Shown: positions 1-5,181 of the stretch, one piece after another
How positions within the stretch are numbered: position 1 is the first letter of the stretch
Layout: each line of letters starts with the position of its first letter
Source of the DNA: Microcaldota archaeon
GTDB lineage: Archaea; Micrarchaeota; Micrarchaeia; Micrarchaeales; CABMGC01
NCBI GenBank assembly: GCA_030043435.1
Contig: JASHXR010000125.1
Span: 1-6,324 of the forward strand
DNA: 6,324 bases
Direction: 5' to 3'
Made by a program: the position numbers and the translations under genes
The notes under the pieces: generated by a model
The model's input: only the letters and a program-made list of their open reading frames with translations
The model's database searches: none
What the model was told of the DNA's origin: nothing

Positions 1-450
1 GCTGAGGTGTATGGACCTCCTTATAGGCACCATGCTCAGCTCTATCGCCACCTCCCTCAGCTGCTCTATGGCCCTGGCCCCGCTCGCGCTTCCGTAACTG
101 ACGAAGCCCACCGGCTTCCTGGCCCATTCAGGCGCGAGCCAGTCCAAGGCGTTCTTGGTCGCGCTGGAATAGCCGTGATTGTATTCCGGGGAGACGATGA
201 TGAACGCGTCTGCTTCGTCTATCTTGCCTGACCATCTCTGGATCGTCTCGTCAGGGTACTTCTTATTCATCATCGCAGGAGAGACTGGCGAATCGAAGAG
301 CCGCATAGGGTAGTCCTTCAGGTCGAGGAGTTCGGCATCGACCCCGTCCCATCCCTTGAGCTCGTCATATATCCAGTTAGCGGGCCTCTCTCCGAACCTG
401 CCCTCGCGTATGCTGCCCAGTATTACCTTTATCCTTATCTTCTCGTCCAT
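1..450 (-). CDS. NADPH-dependent FMN reductase family protein, C-terminus cut by window edge
   Basis: The reading frame is open from ATG at 450 down to base 1, giving exactly 150 codons with no stop, so the C-terminus lies outside the window. It fits the flavodoxin-fold FMN_red family, which uses NAD(P)H to reduce FMN, quinones or similar acceptors in the cytoplasm. The N-terminal phosphate-binding loop is LGSIREGRFG at residues 11-20, and the family signature SPEYNHGYSSATKNALDWL is at 87-105, followed by the GSASGARA glycine/serine loop at 120-127. Family members are usually about 180-200 residues, so some 30-50 are missing. The start is supported by an in-place GGTG (461-458) seven bases upstream; the ATG and GTG just upstream are out of frame. 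It is divergent from the hydrolase at 574 and shares its promoter region. The natural substrate cannot be read from the sequence. Confidence 0.9.
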   Translation of the reverse strand, partial: MDEKIRIKVILGSIREGRFGERPANWIYDELKGWDGVDAELLDLKDYPMRLFDSPVSPAMMNKKYPDETIQRWSGKIDEADAFIIVSPEYNHGYSSATKNALDWLAPEWARKPVGFVSYGSASGARAIEQLREVAIELSMVPIRRSIHLS

Positions 451-455
451 GGATG

Positions 456-461
456 CCCACC
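456..461 (-). promoter_or_regulatory. Shine-Dalgarno site of the FMN reductase gene
   Basis: Read on the minus strand, GGTGGG (461 to 456) holds GGTG, a match to the archaeal anti-Shine-Dalgarno complement GGAGGTGATC. GGTG lies seven bases before the ATG at 450. It fixes the start and suggests a leadered mRNA, unlike several plus-strand genes here. Confidence 0.5.
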
Positions 462-508
462 ATCCGGCCCTATGTCGGCTATATTGTAATGTATATTGCA
501 CCGAATAA

Positions 509-520
509 GGATATAAAGAC
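509..520 (-). promoter_or_regulatory. Candidate TATA box for the FMN reductase gene
   Basis: On the minus strand this stretch reads GTCTTTATATCC, containing TTTATAT (517 to 511), close to the archaeal TATA consensus. Transcription would begin about 25 bases further, near 489, giving a leader of roughly 40 bases with room for the GGTG site. A second A/T-rich stretch at 491-498 is an alternative. This is inference from spacing only. Confidence 0.35.
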
Positions 521-529
521 GATACAATC

Positions 530-566
530 TATTGGCGCAAAGGGATAAAAAGGCTTATCGCCAATA
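530..566. promoter_or_regulatory. Inverted repeat around the TATA box of the 574 gene, possible operator
   Basis: TATTGGCG at 530-537 is repeated as its exact reverse complement CGCCAATA at 559-566, with a 21-base spacer. Arm centres are 29 bases apart, close to three helical turns. The spacer contains the candidate TATA box ATAAAAA at 545-551, and the right arm lies between that box and the ATG at 574. A dimeric regulator bound here could block or guide TBP/TFB binding. The right arm also lies in a smaller hairpin, GCTTAT 553-558 with ATAAGC 564-569. No regulator gene is visible nearby, so function is inferred from geometry. Confidence 0.45.
541..551 (+). promoter_or_regulatory. TATA-like promoter of the isochorismatase-nadM pair
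   Basis: AGGGATAAAAA ends in ATAAAAA at 545-551, centred 26 bases before the ATG at 574, after the purine-rich CAAAG that could be a TFB recognition element. Archaeal transcription normally starts about 25 bases after the TATA centre, which falls on the ATG. No ribosome binding site precedes the ATG. Both facts fit a leaderless mRNA. Confidence 0.5.
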
Positions 567-573
567 AGCATGC

Positions 574-1167
574 ATGGCACAGCTAGAGATAGACAAGAAG
601 ACGACTGCCTTTGTGGTCATAGACCTGCAGAAGGGGATAGCGTCGATGGGCATGCAGCTCGCGCCGCACAGCATAGAGACCGTGGTACAAAACGCAGCCA
701 GGATTGCTGACGCGTTCAGGAGAGACTCGATGCCTGTATTCTTGGTGCACGTTGTGGCCTCTGAGGCGGACAGGCTCTCCCCAATCGCCGACGAGCAGTC
801 TTGGGGAGGCGGCGCTGCCATGAAGAAGGACTGGGCCGACATAGTCCCGGAGCTGGGCCCCAAGAAATCCGACATAATAGTAACGAAGAAGCAATGGGGC
901 GCCTTCTACGGCACCGACCTGGAACTGCAGCTACGGAGGCGCGGCATAGAGACCATAGTGCTGTGCGGCGTCTCTACAAACCACGGGGTAGAGAGCACTG
1001 CCAGGTTCGCGTACGAGTACGGCTTCCAGCAGATATTCGTCGAGGATGCGATGGCGTCCATGTCTGCAGAGATGCACAACGCAGCTATAAACATAGCGTT
1101 AAAGAGGATCGGCAGGATTCGCAAGGCGCAGGAGATACTGGACTGTTTGCAGCACCAGAGTCACTGA
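574..1167 (+). CDS. YecD-like isochorismatase-family hydrolase (Gly replaces catalytic Cys)
   Basis: The protein of 197 residues is a complete single-domain cysteine-hydrolase-fold enzyme, the family of isochorismatases and nicotinamidases. D17 (VVIDLQKG, 14-21) and K105 (KKQWGAFYGTDLE, 105-117) match the catalytic Asp and Lys. The usual Cys lies in a motif like GVATNVCVESTA; here it reads GVSTNHGVESTA (132-143), so G138 takes its place. Known cases with Gly there include PhzD and EntB, which hydrolyse isochorismate without a covalent intermediate, and E. coli YecD, which this protein resembles closely at 107-143 as I recall it. C131 lies in the preceding strand, not at the catalytic position. 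The gene probably shares a transcript with nadM, 16 bases downstream, but the missing Cys argues against nicotinamidase activity. Its substrate is unknown. Confidence 0.92.
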   Translation: MAQLEIDKKTTAFVVIDLQKGIASMGMQLAPHSIETVVQNAARIADAFRRDSMPVFLVHVVASEADRLSPIADEQSWGGGAAMKKDWADIVPELGPKKSDIIVTKKQWGAFYGTDLELQLRRRGIETIVLCGVSTNHGVESTARFAYEYGFQQIFVEDAMASMSAEMHNAAINIALKRIGRIRKAQEILDCLQHQSH

Positions 1168-1183
1168 CGCAGATGGCATTCCC

Positions 1184-1720
1184 ATGGCGAAGAGATTCGG
1201 TCATGGCCTCTTCATAGGCAGGTTCCAGCCATTTCACAAGGGCCACCTGCACGCGCTCGAATCCGCTTCGTCGCTATGCAGCGAGCTTGCTATAGGGGTC
1301 GGCAGTTCCCAGGAGGCCGGCACAGATTCGAACCCTCTCCCTGCAAGGACCCGCATAAGGATAATAAGGGCAGGGCTCAAGGGCACAGGGCTCGATGCGA
1401 AGAGGATACGGTTCTTCGAGATACCCGATTCAGACAGCAACGATGCCTGGTTCTGCAGCATAATGGGCAGGTACCCCAAGGTCGATGTCGTCTTCTCCCG
1501 CACCAGGCTTGTGAAGAAGATCTTCAGTGGCCACGGCATAACCGTGGTCTCGCCGGAATGGTACCTAAGGCGGAGGCTGTCCGCGACCAGGATCAGGTAC
1601 CTGATAAGGCGCGGGAAGGGGTGGCAGGACAGGATTCCCGAAGGCGCGATAGGCGCTGTAGCGGCCCATGAGGTCGCGATCCGCAGGGCAAGGGGGCGCA
1701 TAATAGAGAAGAGGAGGTAG
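1184..1720 (+). CDS. nadM: Nicotinamide-nucleotide adenylyltransferase, archaeal NadM type
   Basis: This cytoplasmic enzyme joins NMN and ATP to give NAD and pyrophosphate, the adenylylation step of NAD synthesis and salvage. The 178 residues match the usual archaeal length (about 170-180). The nucleotidyltransferase signature GRFQPFHKGHL is at 12-22, and the C-terminal ATP-binding motif appears as SATRIR at 133-138 (ISSTxxR class; M. jannaschii has SGTEIR). GVGSSQEAGTDSNP (38-51) and PDSDSNDAW (81-89) fit the NadM family pattern. Two usually conserved stretches differ: AGER is ARTR at 54-57, and SGNPLV is SRTRLV at 105-110. The ATG at 1184 lies 16 bases after the hydrolase stop, with no clear ribosome binding site; an ATG at 1173 is out of frame. 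Co-transcription with the hydrolase is likely. Confidence 0.93.
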   Translation: MAKRFGHGLFIGRFQPFHKGHLHALESASSLCSELAIGVGSSQEAGTDSNPLPARTRIRIIRAGLKGTGLDAKRIRFFEIPDSDSNDAWFCSIMGRYPKVDVVFSRTRLVKKIFSGHGITVVSPEWYLRRRLSATRIRYLIRRGKGWQDRIPEGAIGAVAAHEVAIRRARGRIIEKRR

Positions 1721-1727
1721 ACGAATA

Positions 1728-1738
1728 GGAATATAAGC
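1728..1738 (+). promoter_or_regulatory. Candidate TATA box for the MscS-type channel gene
   Basis: GGAATATAAGC lies just after the nadM stop and about 58 bases before the GTG at 1792. A start about 25 bases further would give a leader of around 35 bases, but no strong ribosome binding site follows. The call rests on A/T composition and position alone. Confidence 0.3.
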
Positions 1739-1791
1739 TTTGAGAAGCCACAGAACTCCATTCATTAGGGCCAGGTTGCATATACGCTTCG

Positions 1792-2754
1792 GTGAAGAGA
1801 TTGGCTAACGAGACCCCGAATAAGATACCAAACGTGCTGCGCTATCTCATAGCCATAGTCGTAGTAGGCATATTCGCAGTCGTGGTCTTCAGCTTCGACC
1901 ACCTCCTGTTTTATGAGGTGACCACCTATTTTGCAGCATACGATTCATACCTCTCGTACATCACGGCAGGCTCCAATTCGATAGTAGGCATAGTCGCAAG
2001 CTACGTGATCTACAGGATACTTGCCTCAGCTGTCGGCAGCAGGGCAGGCAATAGGAGGGCCGAGATAGGCGCGGTCGCTATCAAGAGGATCATGCTCGCA
2101 ATCCTCTTCTCGTTCATAGCGCTCTTCATAACGCTTACCGCGTTCGGGATAAGCCTCACAGGCGTGCTTGCGGGAAGCGCGATAGGCGGCGTGGTGATAG
2201 GCCTAGCCTTGCAGACCATAACCACCAGCGTGCTCTCCGGGCTTCTCGTATCTGTCTCCAAGACCCTGCTCCCAGGCGACGTGGTGCTCATGAGGCTAAG
2301 CTCCTGGGGCGGCATGGACCTTGTCGTGGAGATACTGCATGTGCAGACCGTCTTCACAGAGGTGAGGACGCAGAACAACCACATGACGCGCATACCCAAT
2401 ACCTTCCTTCTCAACTCCGTGATCCTTACGCACCTTGAAGGCAAGGACGGCTTCTATTACCCATTGACGGTCTCGCTCAACTCAGATGTGAATGGAAGCA
2501 GGCTGCAGGACATCGCTACGTCTGCAATAAACCGTGAGTTTGAGGGGAGGCACATACAGAAGCCCGAGATAACGTTCCTTACTAAGGTCGTCAACACCAA
2601 CACCTACGTCGTTACCGTCCACGTAGACAAGTTCCTGAACCTGAATTACTATGTCAACGCCGTCAATCGCGCCTTCGATAAGGCATACTGGCAGCTCAAG
2701 GCAGCCCAGCCAGGCTCCGCGGCCCAGCTCGGCAAGCCACGCAAGCGCAGTTAG
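1792..2754 (+). CDS. MscS-family mechanosensitive ion channel
   Basis: The 320-residue protein is a small-conductance mechanosensitive channel that opens under membrane tension and releases solutes during hypo-osmotic shock. It shows the minimal three-helix plan: TM1 about 15-35, TM2 about 56-81 and a hydrophobic segment 100-120 leading into the pore helix. The pore helix (122-160) has the expected packed Gly/Ala pattern (GVLAGSAIGGVVIGLALQ) with the GLALQ element at 137-141, then LLPGDVV (159-165), where MscS enters its beta domain. The soluble part (about 165-300) contains RTQNNHMTRIPNTFLLNSVI, typical of the beta-domain edge. The last residues, 303-320, are basic and low in complexity. GTG at 1792 is the first start after the in-frame stop at 1741-1743; TTG at 1801 is the only close alternative. 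No signal peptide is expected. Confidence 0.92.
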   Translation: MKRLANETPNKIPNVLRYLIAIVVVGIFAVVVFSFDHLLFYEVTTYFAAYDSYLSYITAGSNSIVGIVASYVIYRILASAVGSRAGNRRAEIGAVAIKRIMLAILFSFIALFITLTAFGISLTGVLAGSAIGGVVIGLALQTITTSVLSGLLVSVSKTLLPGDVVLMRLSSWGGMDLVVEILHVQTVFTEVRTQNNHMTRIPNTFLLNSVILTHLEGKDGFYYPLTVSLNSDVNGSRLQDIATSAINREFEGRHIQKPEITFLTKVVNTNTYVVTVHVDKFLNLNYYVNAVNRAFDKAYWQLKAAQPGSAAQLGKPRKRS

Positions 2755-2875
2755 GTCGTCTTCTCCTGCGTGCCTCCTTGCTTGACCTGTCCCTGTCCAA
2801 CACAAATAATGCATTGGTTACTCTGTTGACTACCATACGTCTTTTAAGCGCCTATGCAGTAAAATAGCCGATAGG
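2755..2875. other. Intergenic gap between channel and glycosyltransferase genes
   Basis: The first 45 or so bases after the channel stop are pyrimidine-rich on the plus strand (mixed C and T, 2756-2800). This may help end transcription, but there is no clear run of T as in typical archaeal terminators. The second half holds the glycosyltransferase promoter. I see no small gene or RNA here. Confidence 0.4.
2841..2848 (+). promoter_or_regulatory. TATA-like promoter of the glycosyltransferase gene
   Basis: CTTTTAAG is centred about 31 bases before the ATG at 2876. Transcription starting about 25 bases downstream would leave a leader of roughly five bases. The bases just before the ATG (GCCGATAGG) contain no useful ribosome binding site. 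The mRNA is therefore probably leaderless or nearly so. Confidence 0.45.
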
Positions 2876-3583
2876 ATGGTCGAGATAAGCGTGATAGTCC
2901 CCGCGCTCAACGAGGAGGGATACATAGACAAGGCTCTCGACGGCCTCTCGAGGCAGTCGTTCCGCGACTTCGAGACCATCGTTGTGGATGGCGGAAGCAC
3001 CGACAGGACCCTCGAAATCGCAAGGAGGAAGGGCGCGCGCACGCTGGTGCAGTCTCCGGCGCGCGGCGCTGGCAGGGCGAGGAACGCAGGCGCGGCTGTC
3101 GCAAAGGGCGAGCTTCTTCTCTTCCTCGACGCGGATACCGTGCCGTCAAGAGGGCTCCTGGGCGTGTACAGCAGGATAATGAAGGACGAAGGCGTCGCCG
3201 CGGCGACGGGCCCGATCCGCCCCCTTGAGAAGACGGGGACCAGGTACGCGCTCGCATATAAGATAGTCTCCGTATACTTCGTCAGGGCCTCGGTGCGCCT
3301 GGGCCGTCCAGCCTTCATGGGCTCAAACTTCGCCGTGCGGAAGAGCGCCTTCATGGACGTTCGCGGCTTCAACGAGAGCATGCGCTCCTACGAGGACTGG
3401 GAGTTCTCGAACCGGCTGAAGGCAGAGGGCAGGATGGCATACAGCATGGACGCGACCGTGAGGACAAGCATAAGGCGCGTCAGGAAGTGGGGCATGACCA
3501 GGTACATCCTCTTCTATATCACCAACTTCCTCAGGTTCCGCATCTTCGGCGAGTCGCACAAGGAATACGGCCCGGTGCGATGA
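2876..3583 (+). CDS. Family 2 glycosyltransferase (GT-A fold)
   Basis: The protein has 235 residues and transfers a sugar from a nucleotide-sugar donor. The GT2 landmarks appear in order: the N-terminal strand ISVIVPALNEEGYI (4-17), VVDGGSTDRT (36-45), the GAGRARNAGA loop (64-73), the metal-binding DXD as FLDADT (83-88), a GSNFAVRKSAF acceptor-side motif (149-159), and EDWEF (173-177) carrying the probable catalytic acid. No transmembrane helix is clear. The C-terminal stretch 198-224 mixes arginines with aromatic and aliphatic residues and could lie on the inner membrane face, as in enzymes acting on polyprenyl-linked or lipid acceptors. Donor and acceptor cannot be deduced. The next gene has its own promoter but may serve the same glycan pathway. 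Confidence 0.93.
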   Translation: MVEISVIVPALNEEGYIDKALDGLSRQSFRDFETIVVDGGSTDRTLEIARRKGARTLVQSPARGAGRARNAGAAVAKGELLLFLDADTVPSRGLLGVYSRIMKDEGVAAATGPIRPLEKTGTRYALAYKIVSVYFVRASVRLGRPAFMGSNFAVRKSAFMDVRGFNESMRSYEDWEFSNRLKAEGRMAYSMDATVRTSIRRVRKWGMTRYILFYITNFLRFRIFGESHKEYGPVR

Positions 3584-3658
3584 GCTCCCGCGCCTGCACT
3601 GCGAACGGCCTCGAGCACTAACTCCTCTCGAAGGACAAAAGCTGACGATAAGACAAGG

Positions 3659-3666
3659 ATATTAAA
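3659..3666 (+). promoter_or_regulatory. TATA-like promoter of the alkaline-phosphatase-superfamily gene
   Basis: ATATTAAA is centred 25 bases before the ATG at 3688, so the predicted transcription start falls on or next to the start codon. The bases between (CCTTTACTGTGAAAAGAGCGT) offer no Shine-Dalgarno at a useful distance. This is the cleanest leaderless promoter in the window. The rest of the gap, 3584-3658, shows no recognisable feature. Confidence 0.55.
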
Positions 3667-3687
3667 CCTTTACTGTGAAAAGAGCGT

Positions 3688-5145
3688 ATGGACTCAAAAA
3701 GGCCAAATATCATCTTCATCATGCTCGACACAGCGCGGGCCGACTACCTCTCCGCATACGGAGGCGGACTGGAGCTCCCGGGCTTCGACAGGCTCGCCAG
3801 ACGCGGCACAGTCTACCTCAACGCGATCTCTCCTGGTACATACACTGCATCGTCGCACGTCTCGCTCTTCACCGGCAGGCGCGTCGCTTCGATTAGCCAG
3901 CTCATGGAGGACAGGCTGAGAAACGCAGACAGGAACACCGACCCCTTCCTGGTGAAATCGAGGCTGATAAGGGAGGGAGAGCCTACGCTGGCAAGCAAGC
4001 TCAGGGGCCTCGGCTACAACACCCTGCTCTTCTCCTCGAACCCGCTGGTCACCAGATATACGGGCATAGCAGAGGGCTTCTCCAGCGTAGAGTATACCGA
4101 CGCCGTAGCCATAGCCTCGCGAAAGAAGATGAAGAACCTGGGGGTAAGGGCGCCCCTCGCCCTGGTAGGCAGCGACGCTGCGAGGAAGAGGCTGCTCGAG
4201 CTCTCATACCTTGTCAGCAGGATGATGCCGCGGAATCGCCTCGACAGGCTCTACCTCTCGCTCAGGGCCAGGCTGAACCGCGTCTACGCGCGCGAGGCCG
4301 GCTCATACAGCCTCGACATGGGCGCCGCGCCAATGAACAAGATCGTGCTGTCGCGCTCGAAGAAGGCCGCGGAAGCCGGGCCTAACTTCCTCTTCATAAA
4401 CTACATGGAGGCCCACGAGGGCTACCCTACTAACCTGGTGGCCAAGGAGTACGTGGAGCAGGACAAGTGGCTCTATCTCTCCGGCATACTCGACGCCTGC
4501 GACGCTGTCAGGGACATAAAGGCCGCGAGGGACCTCAGGCTCGCCTACCTCGACAGCCAGATAGCCGCGCTGCTCTCCAAGCTGCGCAGCTCTGGCCTTC
4601 TTGACAATTCCGTCCTGATACTCTCAGGGGACCACGGCCAGGGCTTCATGGAGCACGGGCAGATGTACCACTCCATGTTCCCTTACGGCGAGATAGTCAG
4701 GGTGCCGCTCATAGCCGCGAGGTTCGTCAACGGCAGGCAGGTAAGCACCAGGGAGCGGATAAGCGTGCCTGTCAGCCTTACCTCGCTCCACTCCTCGATA
4801 ATGGAGATAGGGCATGGGAGAAGGGACGAGGTCGACGGCTCGATGACCTCGAGCGACTACGTCTTCTCGGACCATACCGGCATCACAGAGGTATGGGACG
4901 CCTACCTGCTGAAGCTCATAAGGTCCAGGTCGAAATCTGCAGACGCGATCTACAGGGCGAAGATAAGGCAGAACGCGTTCGCCACAGCCGTCTACAAGGG
5001 CAGGTACAAGCTGCTTCACTTCAGGAACGGGCAGAGGAGGGACGAGCTCTACGACATCGGCGATGACCCTGGAGAGCTGCAGGATATCTCCGGAGAGAAG
5101 CGGCAGGTCGCGCGCGAGCTCACCGCAGCTGCGATGAGGAAATGA
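3688..5145 (+). CDS. Alkaline phosphatase superfamily enzyme ('sulfatase' family), Thr nucleophile
   Basis: The 485-residue protein carries the Sulfatase (PF00884-like) domain. N-terminal metal-site motif: NIIFIMLDTARADYLSAYGG (7-26), with D14 a probable ligand. The nucleophile segment is YTASSHVSLFTGR (52-64). T53 lies where CxPSR sulfatases have Cys or Ser, so formylglycine cannot form. Thr nucleophiles occur in nucleotide phosphodiesterases and LtaS-type phosphoglycerol transferases, so phosphoester chemistry is at least as likely as sulfate removal. NYMEAHEGY is at 238-246; the second metal motif SGDHGQGFMEHG (313-324) gives D315, H316 and H323; EIVRVPLIA follows. The C-terminal LYDIGDDPGELQD is typical of the family. 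No signal peptide or membrane helix is seen. Residues 166-202 form an arginine-rich insert. Its substrate may be a lipid, a glycan or another ester; this is not settled. Confidence 0.9.
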   Translation: MDSKRPNIIFIMLDTARADYLSAYGGGLELPGFDRLARRGTVYLNAISPGTYTASSHVSLFTGRRVASISQLMEDRLRNADRNTDPFLVKSRLIREGEPTLASKLRGLGYNTLLFSSNPLVTRYTGIAEGFSSVEYTDAVAIASRKKMKNLGVRAPLALVGSDAARKRLLELSYLVSRMMPRNRLDRLYLSLRARLNRVYAREAGSYSLDMGAAPMNKIVLSRSKKAAEAGPNFLFINYMEAHEGYPTNLVAKEYVEQDKWLYLSGILDACDAVRDIKAARDLRLAYLDSQIAALLSKLRSSGLLDNSVLILSGDHGQGFMEHGQMYHSMFPYGEIVRVPLIAARFVNGRQVSTRERISVPVSLTSLHSSIMEIGHGRRDEVDGSMTSSDYVFSDHTGITEVWDAYLLKLIRSRSKSADAIYRAKIRQNAFATAVYKGRYKLLHFRNGQRRDELYDIGDDPGELQDISGEKRQVARELTAAAMRK

Positions 5146-5165
5146 GGTGGTGTAACTACCCACCT
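5145..5165. repeat. Small inverted repeat between convergent genes
   Basis: AGGTGG at 5145-5150 pairs with CCACCT at 5160-5165 across a nine-base loop, inside the 36-base gap between the convergent stops at 5145 and 5182. It overlaps the last base of the plus-strand stop codon. It could act as a two-way 3' end structure, but no T run follows on either strand, so calling it a terminator would be speculative. Confidence 0.35.
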
Positions 5166-5181
5166 AATGCGCGCGTCGCGC

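Noticed and set aside
7..231. Plus-strand frame of 74 codons at the left edge
   Set aside because: The minus strand encodes the FMN reductase signature across the same bases, so this frame is a shadow.
574..1167. Nicotinamidase (PncA) as the function of the hydrolase next to nadM
   Set aside because: The catalytic Cys position is Gly138, and the sequence follows YecD rather than PncA; the metal-binding motif of PncA is not visible either.
1711..1718. Strong Shine-Dalgarno-like GAGGAGGT at the end of nadM
   Set aside because: It encodes the last Arg codons of NadM, and no start codon follows at a useful distance; the only nearby frame, from TTG at 1740, ends after about 22 codons.
1234..1761. 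Long open frame on the minus strand opposite nadM
   Set aside because: It has no recognisable motifs and lies over a gene with clear catalytic motifs, so it is a by-product of codon composition.
1778..1786. GCATATACG as a TATA box for the channel gene
   Set aside because: A start about 25 bases downstream would fall inside the coding region after the GTG at 1792.
2786..2798. Tandem CTGTCC repeat after the channel gene
   Set aside because: Only two copies in a pyrimidine-rich stretch; expected by chance.
2830..3381. 183-codon open frame on the minus strand opposite the glycosyltransferase
   Set aside because: No domain or start context is visible, and the plus-strand frame holds every GT2 motif.
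4624..5163. 179-codon open frame on the minus strand opposite the phosphatase-superfamily gene
   Set aside because: It mirrors the third-position pattern of the real gene and has no family features; it even runs through the convergent gap.
5145..5165. Intrinsic terminator between the convergent genes
   Set aside because: The stem is only six bases with no T run on either strand, and archaeal termination relies mainly on T-rich tracts; kept only as a small repeat.
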